Origin: Candidatus Nomurabacteria bacterium
Lineage (GTDB): Bacteria; Patescibacteriota; Minisyncoccia; Phycocordibacterales; UBA5272
NCBI GenBank assembly: GCA_003518045.1
Contig: DOZK01000021.1
Location: 1 to 8,834, forward strand
Reading direction: 5' to 3'
DNA length: 8,834 nt
In this document: one piece after another, positions 1 through 4,674 of the stretch
Layout: the number at the start of each line of letters is the position of its first letter
Position numbering within the stretch: position 1 is the stretch's first letter
The notes under the pieces: generated by a model
Seen by the model: the letters and a program-made list of their open reading frames with translations, nothing else
Databases searched by the model: none
Told to the model about the DNA's origin: nothing
Program-made: the position numbers and the translations under genes

Positions 1-28
1 TAGGTTGAGGGTTTAATTCAAGTACTGC

Positions 29-57
29 TTACTACTTACTTATTTTCATTGTATAAT
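29..57 (+). promoter_or_regulatory. Putative promoter of the DUF975 gene
   Basis: A perfect -10 box TATAAT lies at 52-57, with a weak -35-like TTACTA at 29-34 and a 17-bp spacer. Transcription would begin near 63-65, giving a leader of about 26 nt before the ATG at 90. The -35 region lies in a low-complexity TTACT-rich stretch (about 24-43) that resembles the one upstream of the protease gene at 3205-3228. The -10 is convincing and the -35 is not. Confidence 0.5.
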
Positions 58-89
58 GTATTTACAATTACTGATTTAAATAAAATATA

Positions 90-668
90 ATGAAAACAGC
101 TAACAAAATATTAATGGCGGAAGCAAGAACAGCTTTATCTGACAAATGGACGTTTGTCATAGGTGTTTTTGTACTTTCTTGGCTTATGAGTGCCTCAAAT
201 CAAATAGCATCAATCCTCATAGCAGGAGCTATGTCTATTGGACTAGCCACCTTTTCTCTAGCATTAGCGAGAAATAAAACACTAAAAATAATGCAAATAT
301 TTTCTGGTTTTGAAATATTTTGGACATCGTTTAAAACATTTTTACTAACTACAATATTTATTTTACTCTGGGCTATTCTTCTTATCATCCCTGGTATTAT
401 TGCCGCTCTCTCATATTCACAGGTTTATTTTATTCTTGCTGATAATCCAAAATTAAAAGCAATGGAAGCAATAGAAAAAAGCAAGAAAATAATGTATGGA
501 AATAAATGGAAACTATTTTGTCTAGGTTTAAGATTTTTAGGTTGGATAATTCTTTCTATTATAACTCTTGGTATTGGATTCTTGTGGACTGGACCATATA
601 TGATGGTATCTTACGCTAAGTTCTATGATGATATAAAAGGTGGGGCAGAAATTGCTGAAACTAAATAA
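90..668 (+). CDS. DUF975-type multi-pass membrane protein
   Basis: A 192-residue integral membrane protein of unknown function. Hydrophobic segments lie at about residues 20-55, 80-112 and 145-172. The layout matches the DUF975 family: an N-terminal motif with AREAL-like spacing (here AEARTALSDKW), a central tyrosine-rich helix running into FILADNPKLKAMEAIEKSKKIM, then KWKLFCLGLRFLGWIILS, TLGIG and a final PY...AKFYDD block. These family features are recalled, not searched. The ATG at 90 has no Shine-Dalgarno sequence; the first residues MKTANKILMAEAR fit a family N-terminus, so I keep this start. The gene is alone on its strand and ends at a strong terminator. DUF975 proteins have no assigned reaction, so envelope localisation is all that can be claimed. 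Confidence 0.85.
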   Translation: MKTANKILMAEARTALSDKWTFVIGVFVLSWLMSASNQIASILIAGAMSIGLATFSLALARNKTLKIMQIFSGFEIFWTSFKTFLLTTIFILLWAILLIIPGIIAALSYSQVYFILADNPKLKAMEAIEKSKKIMYGNKWKLFCLGLRFLGWIILSIITLGIGFLWTGPYMMVSYAKFYDDIKGGAEIAETK

Positions 669-676
669 TTAGTTAA

Positions 677-714
677 AAACAAATGGACATCATTATGATG
701 TCCATTTTGTTTTG
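677..714. terminator. Bidirectional intrinsic terminator between convergent genes
   Basis: The stem ATGGACATCA (683-692) and TGATGTCCAT (696-705) closes a TTA loop and is extended by A/T pairs on both sides. It is followed by TTTTGTTTTGATT on the plus strand and by TTTGTTTTT on the minus strand. It sits 8 nt after the DUF975 stop and about 30 nt from the end of the convergent CapA-like gene, so it can serve both. Confidence 0.85.
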
Positions 715-744
715 ATTGGTTAAGAGTTTTAGTAACCTTTATCT

Positions 745-1794
745 TCATTTCTTTAAGCTAAATATTCCGGACTTTATTCCGTCTTTTATCTTGCCATCTG
801 TAACTGATTTATTGGAAAGATTATTTAACACTAAATCACTATTTATTTTTGACATCAATGACGCTTGAGCTTTTTTAATATCAATTGGATAAATATTATA
901 TTTTACTTCGTCTTTTGTAATACTTACACCAACAGATAATCCTTCTGTTGTTGGACCAGAACTATATTGGTCAAAAATAAAATTACCAAGTGAGTAAAAT
1001 ATCGCCTTACCATTATAAATTTCAATCGGCTCTATAACATGCGGATGGCTTCCTAAAATAACATCAGCTCCAGCATCAATAAATTTGTGGGCCATATTGA
1101 TTTGACTTTTAGTCATTGATTTATTATATTCCTCTCCCCAATGTGGATAGACAATTACAAAAGATTTATTATCTTTTGCTAATTTAATTTCATTAAGAAT
1201 TAAATCAAAACCTTGATAGGCAAATTCATGATATCCGATAAATGTTATTTTTTCTCCCCTAACCGTAGTAGTAAAGGAATTTAGATTTTTATTTGATGGA
1301 TCACCAAACCAGCTCATTCCCTCTTTTTCCAAAAGTTTGTTTGACTTATCAAGTTCATTTCTTCCAAAATTAAGAGAGTGATTATTCGCGACGCTGAAAA
1401 GTGTAAAATTAAACTGTTTTAAAGTTGCGATAATTTTTGGGTCAAAAGTAAATTGAAGTGGACCATCAATAACCCCAGCTGTTACTGATGGGAAATTAGT
1501 AAATACTCCCTCTAAATTAGCTACAACAATATCATGCCCTGATAAGAAACTTTCAATGTTTTCAAATGGGTAGCTTGTATTATTAGCTTTTATTTTTAAT
1601 CGAACATTGCGGTCTAACATCATATCTCCAAAAGCTAAAATCGTAACAGGCTTCTCCACTTTTTCCTTCAAAAGGAATGGGAAATTATTCGTATAAATTT
1701 TTGGAAAATTTTTATAATACAAAGTCGTACTTACAATAAAGACAGTAACTCCTAAAATTAAACTCAAACATATTAATTTAATGTATTTACCCAT
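745..1794 (-). CDS. CapA-family (PGA_cap) metallophosphatase-like protein, membrane anchored
   Basis: A 349-residue protein with one N-terminal hydrophobic helix (about 5-26), so probably anchored with an exported domain. The body carries the CapA/PgsA family motifs of the calcineurin-like phosphoesterase fold in order: GDMMLDR (56-62), NLEG (93-96), the NNH of SVANNHSLNFG (137-139), HWGEEY (218-223), GSHPHV (248-253) and SLGNFIFDQ (268-276). All expected metal-site Asp, Asn and His residues are present, so it should be active. CapA proteins are linked to poly-gamma-glutamate capsule synthesis in Bacillus, but no capB/capC/pgsB gene lies nearby; the substrate here is unknown and could be another envelope polymer or phosphoester. 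The ATG follows a -10-like box by 6 nt. The stop is TGA. Confidence 0.9.
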   Translation of the reverse strand: MGKYIKLICLSLILGVTVFIVSTTLYYKNFPKIYTNNFPFLLKEKVEKPVTILAFGDMMLDRNVRLKIKANNTSYPFENIESFLSGHDIVVANLEGVFTNFPSVTAGVIDGPLQFTFDPKIIATLKQFNFTLFSVANNHSLNFGRNELDKSNKLLEKEGMSWFGDPSNKNLNSFTTTVRGEKITFIGYHEFAYQGFDLILNEIKLAKDNKSFVIVYPHWGEEYNKSMTKSQINMAHKFIDAGADVILGSHPHVIEPIEIYNGKAIFYSLGNFIFDQYSSGPTTEGLSVGVSITKDEVKYNIYPIDIKKAQASLMSKINSDLVLNNLSNKSVTDGKIKDGIKSGIFSLKK

Positions 1795-1800
1795 GTAACA

Positions 1801-1806
1801 ATGATA
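1801..1806 (-). promoter_or_regulatory. -10 box implying a leaderless capA-like mRNA
   Basis: On the minus strand TATCAT is followed by six bases (TGTTAC) and then the ATG at 1794, with no Shine-Dalgarno sequence. Transcription would start at or next to the start codon. The position 17 bp upstream of this box falls inside the tRNA-Glu tail copy (1823-1841), so the promoter abuts the end of the tRNA-trailer module. No good -35 is visible. Confidence 0.4.
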
Positions 1807-1822
1807 CCATTAATAAATTTTG

Positions 1823-1987
1823 GTGACCCTACGGAGAGTCGGTCACAAAACTACTTCCTCGTAAACTCGTCAGAGATAGTTTCGCGACCCCGTATTCGAC
1901 TCTCCCGCAAACCACGCAGGTGGTTTGCTTCTAACTGATCACTGTCAACAAAAATACACAGGACCTACCTGTGTATTTTTGTTGATG
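1823..1987 (-). repeat. tRNA-Glu trailer module: hairpins with inverted and direct tRNA-tail copies
   Basis: Read on the minus strand from the tRNA 3' end, the parts are as follows. Hairpin I is an 18-bp perfect stem (1968-1985 with 1945-1962, 5-nt loop). A degenerate inverted acceptor-stem segment follows. Hairpin II has a 9-bp stem with loop CTGC (1907-1928). An inverted copy of the tRNA-Glu T-arm, GGAGAGTCGAA, lies at 1895-1905, continuing into ATACGGGGTCGCGAA. Hairpin III pairs GGTCGCGAAACTA with TAGTTTTGTGACC (1877-1889 with 1841-1853), using two G-U pairs only on this strand. A 19-bp exact direct copy of the tRNA tail, GTGACCCTACGGAGAGTCG on the plus strand, closes the module (1823-1841 equals 1987-2005). 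The same plan follows tRNA-Val. No coding potential is seen. Confidence 0.85.
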
Positions 1988-2059
1988 TGACCCTACGGAG
2001 AGTCGAACTCCGCTTACCGGCATGAAAAGCCGATGTCCTAACCGATAGACGATAGGGCC
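1988..2059 (-). tRNA. tRNA-Glu (anticodon UUC)
   Basis: A full 72-nt cloverleaf on the minus strand. The acceptor stem is GGCCCTA with TAGGGTC, the anticodon stem-loop is TCGGC-TTTTCAT-GCCGG giving anticodon UUC, and the T-arm is CGGAG-TTCGACT-CTCCG. The discriminator base is A and the next bases are CAT, so CCA is not encoded and must be added by CCA-adding enzyme. It reads GAA and GAG codons. A hairpin-rich module containing copies of its own tail follows directly. Confidence 0.97.
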
Positions 2060-2117
2060 AATATTAAATTATCTGACCACTATCGTCCAGAGTAACCATA
2101 GGAAGTTAGGGCCAAGT
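2060..2117 (-). repeat. tRNA-Glu leader carrying fragments of the tRNA 5' end
   Basis: The predicted leader holds a 9-bp direct copy of the tRNA 5' edge (TTGGCCCTA on the minus strand, 2107-2115 equals 2053-2061). It also holds an 8-bp inverted copy of bases inside the tRNA 5' end (CTATCGTC at 2080-2087 on the plus strand against GACGATAG at 2048-2055). The second pair could fold the leader onto the acceptor strand. This mirrors, in weaker form, the direct and inverted tail copies on the 3' side. The copies are short, so chance is not excluded. Confidence 0.35.
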
Positions 2118-2124
2118 AGAAAAT

Positions 2125-2153
2125 ATACTACCACAAAAACTGACTTCTTTCAA
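2125..2153 (-). promoter_or_regulatory. Promoter of tRNA-Glu
   Basis: On the minus strand TTGAAA (2148-2153) and TAGTAT (2125-2130) are separated by exactly 17 bp, a good sigma-70-type pair. Transcription would start near 2118, giving a leader of about 58 nt before the mature tRNA. Confidence 0.6.
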
Positions 2154-2178
2154 CCTGTGAGACATTTATTTTATATGT

Positions 2179-2184
2179 TATAGT
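2179..2184 (+). promoter_or_regulatory. -10 box of tRNA-Val
   Basis: TATAGT lies 11 nt before the first base of the mature tRNA at 2196, inside a very AT-rich stretch, so the 5' leader would be only a few bases. No clear -35 is seen at the matching distance. The two tRNAs are divergent and share the region 2060-2195 for their promoters. Confidence 0.45.
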
Positions 2185-2195
2185 TTCATATATAA

Positions 2196-2268
2196 GGGCG
2201 GTTAGCTCAGTTGGTAGAGCGCTACATTGACGTTGTAGATGTCAGAGGTTCGACTCCTCTATCGCCCA
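2196..2268 (+). tRNA. tRNA-Val (anticodon GAC)
   Basis: A full 73-nt cloverleaf: acceptor GGGCGGT with ATCGCCC (one G-U pair), D-arm GCTC/GAGC, anticodon arm CTACA-TTGACGT-TGTAG with anticodon GAC, and T-arm AGAGG-TTCGACT-CCTCT. The discriminator is A, followed by CA then T, so CCA is not encoded. It reads GUC and GUU valine codons. Two hairpin modules carrying copies of its 3' end follow at once. Confidence 0.97.
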
Positions 2269-2429
2269 CATTTACAAAATAAGTCCACCAGCAGGTGGAT
2301 AATTTTGTTATGTGGGCGATAAGAAAATGAACTGCTTCATTTTCGTGAGGAGTCGAATAGGGGTCGCGAAGTCTTATATTTTTGTAATCAAAAATAGACT
2401 TTGTGACCGAATCTCCTCTATCGCCCACA
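2269..2429 (+). repeat. tRNA-Val trailer module 1
   Basis: Starting at the tRNA 3' end, hairpin I pairs ACAAAAT with ATTTTGT and TCCACC with GGTGGA (2274-2308). An exact inverted copy of the tRNA end, TGTGGGCGAT (2311-2320), pairs with 2261-2270. Hairpin II has a 9-bp stem and CTGC loop (2323-2344) and splits the inverted tail, which resumes as GAGGAGTCGAA (2347-2357), exact complement of 2249-2259. The block ATAGGGGTCGCGAA follows. Hairpin III pairs GGTCGCGAAGTCT with AGACTTTGTGACC (2362-2374 with 2396-2408; two G-U pairs), then ATTTTTG-TAAT-CAAAAAT at the tip. A 17-nt exact direct copy of the tRNA tail, CTCCTCTATCGCCCACA (2413-2429 equals 2254-2270), closes the module. Overlapping short open frames here are not credible genes. 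Confidence 0.85.
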
Positions 2430-2612
2430 AAATAAAGTCCTCAAAGCGAAGCTTTGGGATTTTTAATTTTGTAAGCGATAGAGGAGTCGAACTGAGTCCG
2501 AAGCAAAGCCAATTTTGTAATCAAAATTGTGAGGACGAAGCCGGGGTCGCGAAATAATACTTTTATGAATGTAATCATGAAATAAAAGTATATATTTGGT
2601 GACCGACTCCTC
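2430..2612 (+). repeat. tRNA-Val trailer module 2 (variant)
   Basis: This module begins within the tail copy that ends module 1. Hairpin I again has ACAAAAT (2427-2433) with ATTTTGT (2466-2472), around CAAAGC-GAA-GCTTTG. The inverted tail is uninterrupted: 18 nt from 2475 to 2492 are the exact complement of 2248-2265. The CTGC hairpin is missing. Instead a hairpin CAATTTTG-TAAT-CAAAATTG (2510-2529), enclosed by GTCC/GGAC, separates the inverted tail from CCGGGGTCGCGAA. Hairpin III pairs GGTCGCGAAATA (2545-2556) with TATTTGGTGACC (2593-2604), has an inner ATACTTTTAT/ATAAAAGTAT stem, and ends in G-TAAT-C. The last tail copy is cut to GACTCCTC (2605-2612). Confidence 0.8.
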
Positions 2613-2654
2613 ATTTTAATTTCGTCGGTTTACCCAAGGTCCGACATCAGGGAA

Positions 2655-2688
2655 ACTTTCAACTTTATGGACTTTATGGACTTTCAAC
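2655..2688. repeat. GGACTTTAT tandem repeat abutting the rlmH stop
   Basis: CTTTATGGA is repeated in tandem (2663-2685) between two copies of ACTTTCAAC (2655-2663 and 2680-2688). The repeat touches the complement of the rlmH TAG stop at 2688-2690. Related AAAGTCC(A/G)TAAAG units occur at 6076-6088 and 6114-6126. Between module 2 and this repeat (2613-2654) I see nothing identifiable. Confidence 0.7.
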
Positions 2689-3134
2689 TACATGTGATGA
2701 TACTTCTCCCCTTTTATAATCGTTAATGCGCGATAGAGTTGCTCGACCAAAATAATTCTTACTAACATATGTGGGAAAACAAGTGAAGATAATTTCCAAG
2801 TATAATTCGCGCGTTCCATTACAGTATTAGAAACTCCATACGCTCCACCAATTATAAAAACCATTCTTCGCACAGAGTCCACCATTCTATTTTCTATCAA
2901 TTCTGCCAAGGCCTCACTCTTTATATCCCTCCCTTTTTCATCAAGTAAAACTACATAGTCTTCTTTTTTTAATAGAGATATAATTTTCTCTCCTTCTTTT
3001 ACGGCGGTACTATCATGCGGAATATAAATCCATTCAATCGGTAGATATCGCAAAATACGCATTTCAAAATGCTTAACAATTTCATGAGTTAAATCATCTT
3101 TTTCTTTACCAACACTTAAAATAACGAGTTTCAT
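2688..3134 (-). CDS. rlmH: RlmH, 23S rRNA pseudouridine N3-methyltransferase
   Basis: A 148-residue SPOUT-class methyltransferase. In Escherichia coli RlmH uses S-adenosylmethionine to methylate N3 of pseudouridine 1915 in helix 69 of 23S rRNA, acting on assembled 70S ribosomes. Family marks seen here are LLDEKGRDIKSEALAELI (63-80), the SAM-knot motif FIIGGAYG (93-100), then PHMLVRIILVEQLYRA (121-136) and the C-terminal tyrosine-histidine end KYHH (144-147). It is a few residues shorter than the usual 155-159 but has every motif, so it looks intact. The ATG at 3134 follows a -10-like box by 8 nt without a Shine-Dalgarno sequence, suggesting a leaderless message. It is divergent from the protease gene and stands alone. 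The stop codon touches a GGACTTTAT repeat. Confidence 0.95.
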   Translation of the reverse strand: MKLVILSVGKEKDDLTHEIVKHFEMRILRYLPIEWIYIPHDSTAVKEGEKIISLLKKEDYVVLLDEKGRDIKSEALAELIENRMVDSVRRMVFIIGGAYGVSNTVMERANYTWKLSSLVFPHMLVRIILVEQLYRALTIIKGEKYHHM

Positions 3135-3142
3135 ATCTGGAT

Positions 3143-3148
3143 AGTATA
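3143..3148 (-). promoter_or_regulatory. -10 box of rlmH, near-leaderless
   Basis: TATACT on the minus strand lies 8 nt before the ATG at 3134, so transcription would begin at or within a base or two of the start codon. The expected -35 position falls inside the long palindrome 3164-3204, and no good match is seen. Confidence 0.5.
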
Positions 3149-3163
3149 GCAGTAAGTGGTGTG

Positions 3164-3204
3164 CAGTGTCCGATTTGACGCCAAAGGCGTCAAATCGGAC
3201 ACTG
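3164..3204. repeat. Perfect 19-bp palindrome between divergent genes
   Basis: CAGTGTCCGATTTGACGCC (3164-3182) and its exact complement (3186-3204) enclose an AAA loop. Outer bases AGCAGTAA (about 3149-3156) and TTACTGCT (about 3206-3213) can extend it. It lies upstream of both neighbouring starts, so it is not a terminator for either. It may be a small mobile or structural repeat or a regulatory palindrome. Confidence 0.8.
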
Positions 3205-3228
3205 TTTACTGCTTACTTTATTTACTGC

Positions 3229-3234
3229 TACACT
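3229..3234 (+). promoter_or_regulatory. -10 box of the protease gene, leaderless
   Basis: TACACT is followed by six bases and the ATG at 3241, with no Shine-Dalgarno sequence. A weak TTACTG (3206-3211) lies 17 bp upstream. This is the same geometry as at the CapA-like gene. Confidence 0.4.
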
Positions 3235-3240
3235 GTGTAA

Positions 3241-4257
3241 ATGGCTAAACGCATTACAATTTCCCTCGCTTGGCACATTATGGTAATTGGGATAATTGTC
3301 ATAATTTTTTTGCTATCTACTTTAGGATTTTTTTCTTATAAACTTTATCAAAAAGTTTTAACAACAGAAAAAATACAAAAAGAAATATTAGATAAACAAA
3401 ATATCGACATCCTAGAGCGGGAACAAAAATCAAAAGTATTAATAGACTTACAGCAAAAAGCATTAGATGATGCAAAATTAGAACTTACAAAAACAAAAAC
3501 TGATGCCGAAAAAACAAATGCAAAAATAAAAAGCTTGTCGCAAGCTGTTGAAAATCAATCCCTATTACCAAAAGAGATAGTTATATCATCAAACGATTTA
3601 GCGTCATATACCACTGGCGTTGTTCAAGTTATTTGTTCTAAATCAGATGGAATATCTAGTGGAAGTGGAACACTTTGGACATTCAAAGAGGAACCATATT
3701 CAGTTGTTACAAATTATCATGTAGTAAAAGATTCAATAAAATGTGTAATTTCATTAACAAATAGTGTAAACGAAACTATTGGTATATTTAAAATAAAAGA
3801 TGCTGTTTACACATTTAATAAAAATACTGATGAAGCTATTCTTTCAATAGGAGAATCTATATATTCAAAAAGTGTTCCTATCGCTAATTATAATTATTCT
3901 CTATCTACTGTTCGTAAATGCCAAAATGACATGCCAGTTGGCTCCCCTGTTGTCATAATTGGTTATCCAGCTTATGCAAAGCGTAATTCCACTTTAGATA
4001 TAAATACTATCGGTATGGTAAATGTTATTTATAGAACTGTGACTAATGGAATAATTTCTGGATATGATTCTTCACAACCAGGAAATGCAAATTATTTCGT
4101 ATCTGCAAAAATAGATAATGGTAATTCTGGTGGAATGGCACTTGGTAAAGATGGAAAAGGATTATGCATACTCGGACTTCCGACATGGCTTACAGTTGGT
4201 AATTATGAGACTCAGGGATTGGTACAAAACATTTCAAATATTTTCCCAGCACAATAA
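3241..4257 (+). CDS. Membrane-anchored coiled-coil trypsin-like serine protease
   Basis: A 338-residue protein with a single hydrophobic helix near the N-terminus (about 12-35), followed by a charged, heptad-rich segment (about 40-106) likely to form a coiled coil, and a chymotrypsin-fold domain (about 118-338). The catalytic triad can be read as His160 (VVTNYHVV), Asp197 (NTDEAILSI) and Ser296 (IDNGNSGGMA). GSGTLW (141-146) and VVIIGYPA (237-244) are typical strands of trypsin-2/HtrA-type domains. The topology suggests an extracytoplasmic protease held away from the membrane by an oligomerising stalk. No PDZ domain follows, unlike DegP or HtrA. Four cysteines (132, 168, 227, 309) could form disulfides outside the cell. 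The substrate is unknown. Confidence 0.88.
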   Translation: MAKRITISLAWHIMVIGIIVIIFLLSTLGFFSYKLYQKVLTTEKIQKEILDKQNIDILEREQKSKVLIDLQQKALDDAKLELTKTKTDAEKTNAKIKSLSQAVENQSLLPKEIVISSNDLASYTTGVVQVICSKSDGISSGSGTLWTFKEEPYSVVTNYHVVKDSIKCVISLTNSVNETIGIFKIKDAVYTFNKNTDEAILSIGESIYSKSVPIANYNYSLSTVRKCQNDMPVGSPVVIIGYPAYAKRNSTLDINTIGMVNVIYRTVTNGIISGYDSSQPGNANYFVSAKIDNGNSGGMALGKDGKGLCILGLPTWLTVGNYETQGLVQNISNIFPAQ

Positions 4258-4263
4258 CGGGGG

Positions 4264-4289
4264 TAGATTTTAGACATTAGATTTTAGAT
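4264..4289. repeat. Left arm of a perfect 26-bp inverted repeat around the four-helix-bundle gene
   Basis: The arm starts TAGATTTTAGACATTAG and is the exact reverse complement of 4662-4687. It continues into further TAGATTTT units up to about 4297. It begins 6 nt after the protease stop. Confidence 0.9.
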
Positions 4290-4317
4290 TTTAGATTAAA
4301 ATGATAAACTGGAGATA

Positions 4318-4674
4318 ATGTCTTCATATAAAGAACTTATTGTGTGGCAAAAATCATATCGGCTGACCTTAGAAATTTACTCAGCCACAAAAAAATTTCC
4401 AAAAGAAGAACTTTTTGGTTTAGTTTCTCAGATGAGAAGATGCTCTGTTTCTATCCCATCTAACATAGCAGAAGGTAACGGGCGTTTTGGACAAAAAGAG
4501 CATGCTCAATTTATAAGAATAGCTTTTGGGTCTGGGTCAGAATTAGAAACTCAACTTCTTCTCTCTAAAGATTTAAAATATATTTCTCAATTAGAATATG
4601 ATAAATTGAATATATTACTTTCTGAAATCATGCGTATGCTAAATAAACTTGCATCTTCATTATCTAAAATCTAA
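4318..4674 (+). CDS. Four-helix-bundle protein, 23S rRNA intervening-sequence (IVP) family
   Basis: A 118-residue soluble protein, full length for the family. Its signature is clear: YKELIVWQKSYRL (4-16), KKFPKEELFGLVSQMRR (25-41), SVSIPSNIAEGNGR (43-56), then FIRIAFGSGSELETQLLLSKDL (65-86) and a last helix. Homologues were first seen as ORFs inside 23S rRNA intervening sequences, and the fold is shared with Avd of diversity-generating retroelements. Many are free-standing with no known function. There is no rRNA, reverse transcriptase or variable repeat in this window. GGAG (4311-4314) lies 3 nt before the ATG, the only plausible Shine-Dalgarno site seen, although the spacing is short. The gene sits between 26-bp inverted repeats, and the right arm encodes its last residues and stop, which suggests it arrived or moves as a unit. 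Confidence 0.9.
   Translation: MSSYKELIVWQKSYRLTLEIYSATKKFPKEELFGLVSQMRRCSVSIPSNIAEGNGRFGQKEHAQFIRIAFGSGSELETQLLLSKDLKYISQLEYDKLNILLSEIMRMLNKLASSLSKI

Noticed and set aside
200..388. Minus-strand open frame inside the DUF975 gene; likewise 8305-8544 plus inside the ligase gene
   Set aside because: Both are antisense shadows with no motif or start signal.
745..747. TGA recoded as glycine, as in some Patescibacteria lineages
   Set aside because: The CapA-like frame ends naturally at TGA after a full-length protein, and no conserved gene here needs TGA read through.
2222..2557. Two overlapping open frames on opposite strands in the tRNA-Val region (2222-2428 minus, 2312-2557 plus)
   Set aside because: They run through the tRNA tail copies and hairpins, have no recognisable domain or ribosome site, and the protein motifs are just translated repeat.
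1823..2612. CRISPR array
   Set aside because: The repeated pieces are partial tRNA tails in both orientations with hairpins. There is no regular direct repeat with equal unique spacers.
1823..2612. Integron attC sites
   Set aside because: Folded arms with a bulge are reminiscent of attC, but no cassette ORFs or integrase are visible and the arms derive from the adjacent tRNA.
1823..2612. attL/attR of an integrated prophage or genomic island
   Set aside because: The direct tail copies are only about 160 bp apart and enclose no genes, and inverted tail copies are not expected from site-specific integration.
4318..4674. Avd of a diversity-generating retroelement
   Set aside because: The fold is related, but no reverse transcriptase, template repeat or variable repeat lies in the window.
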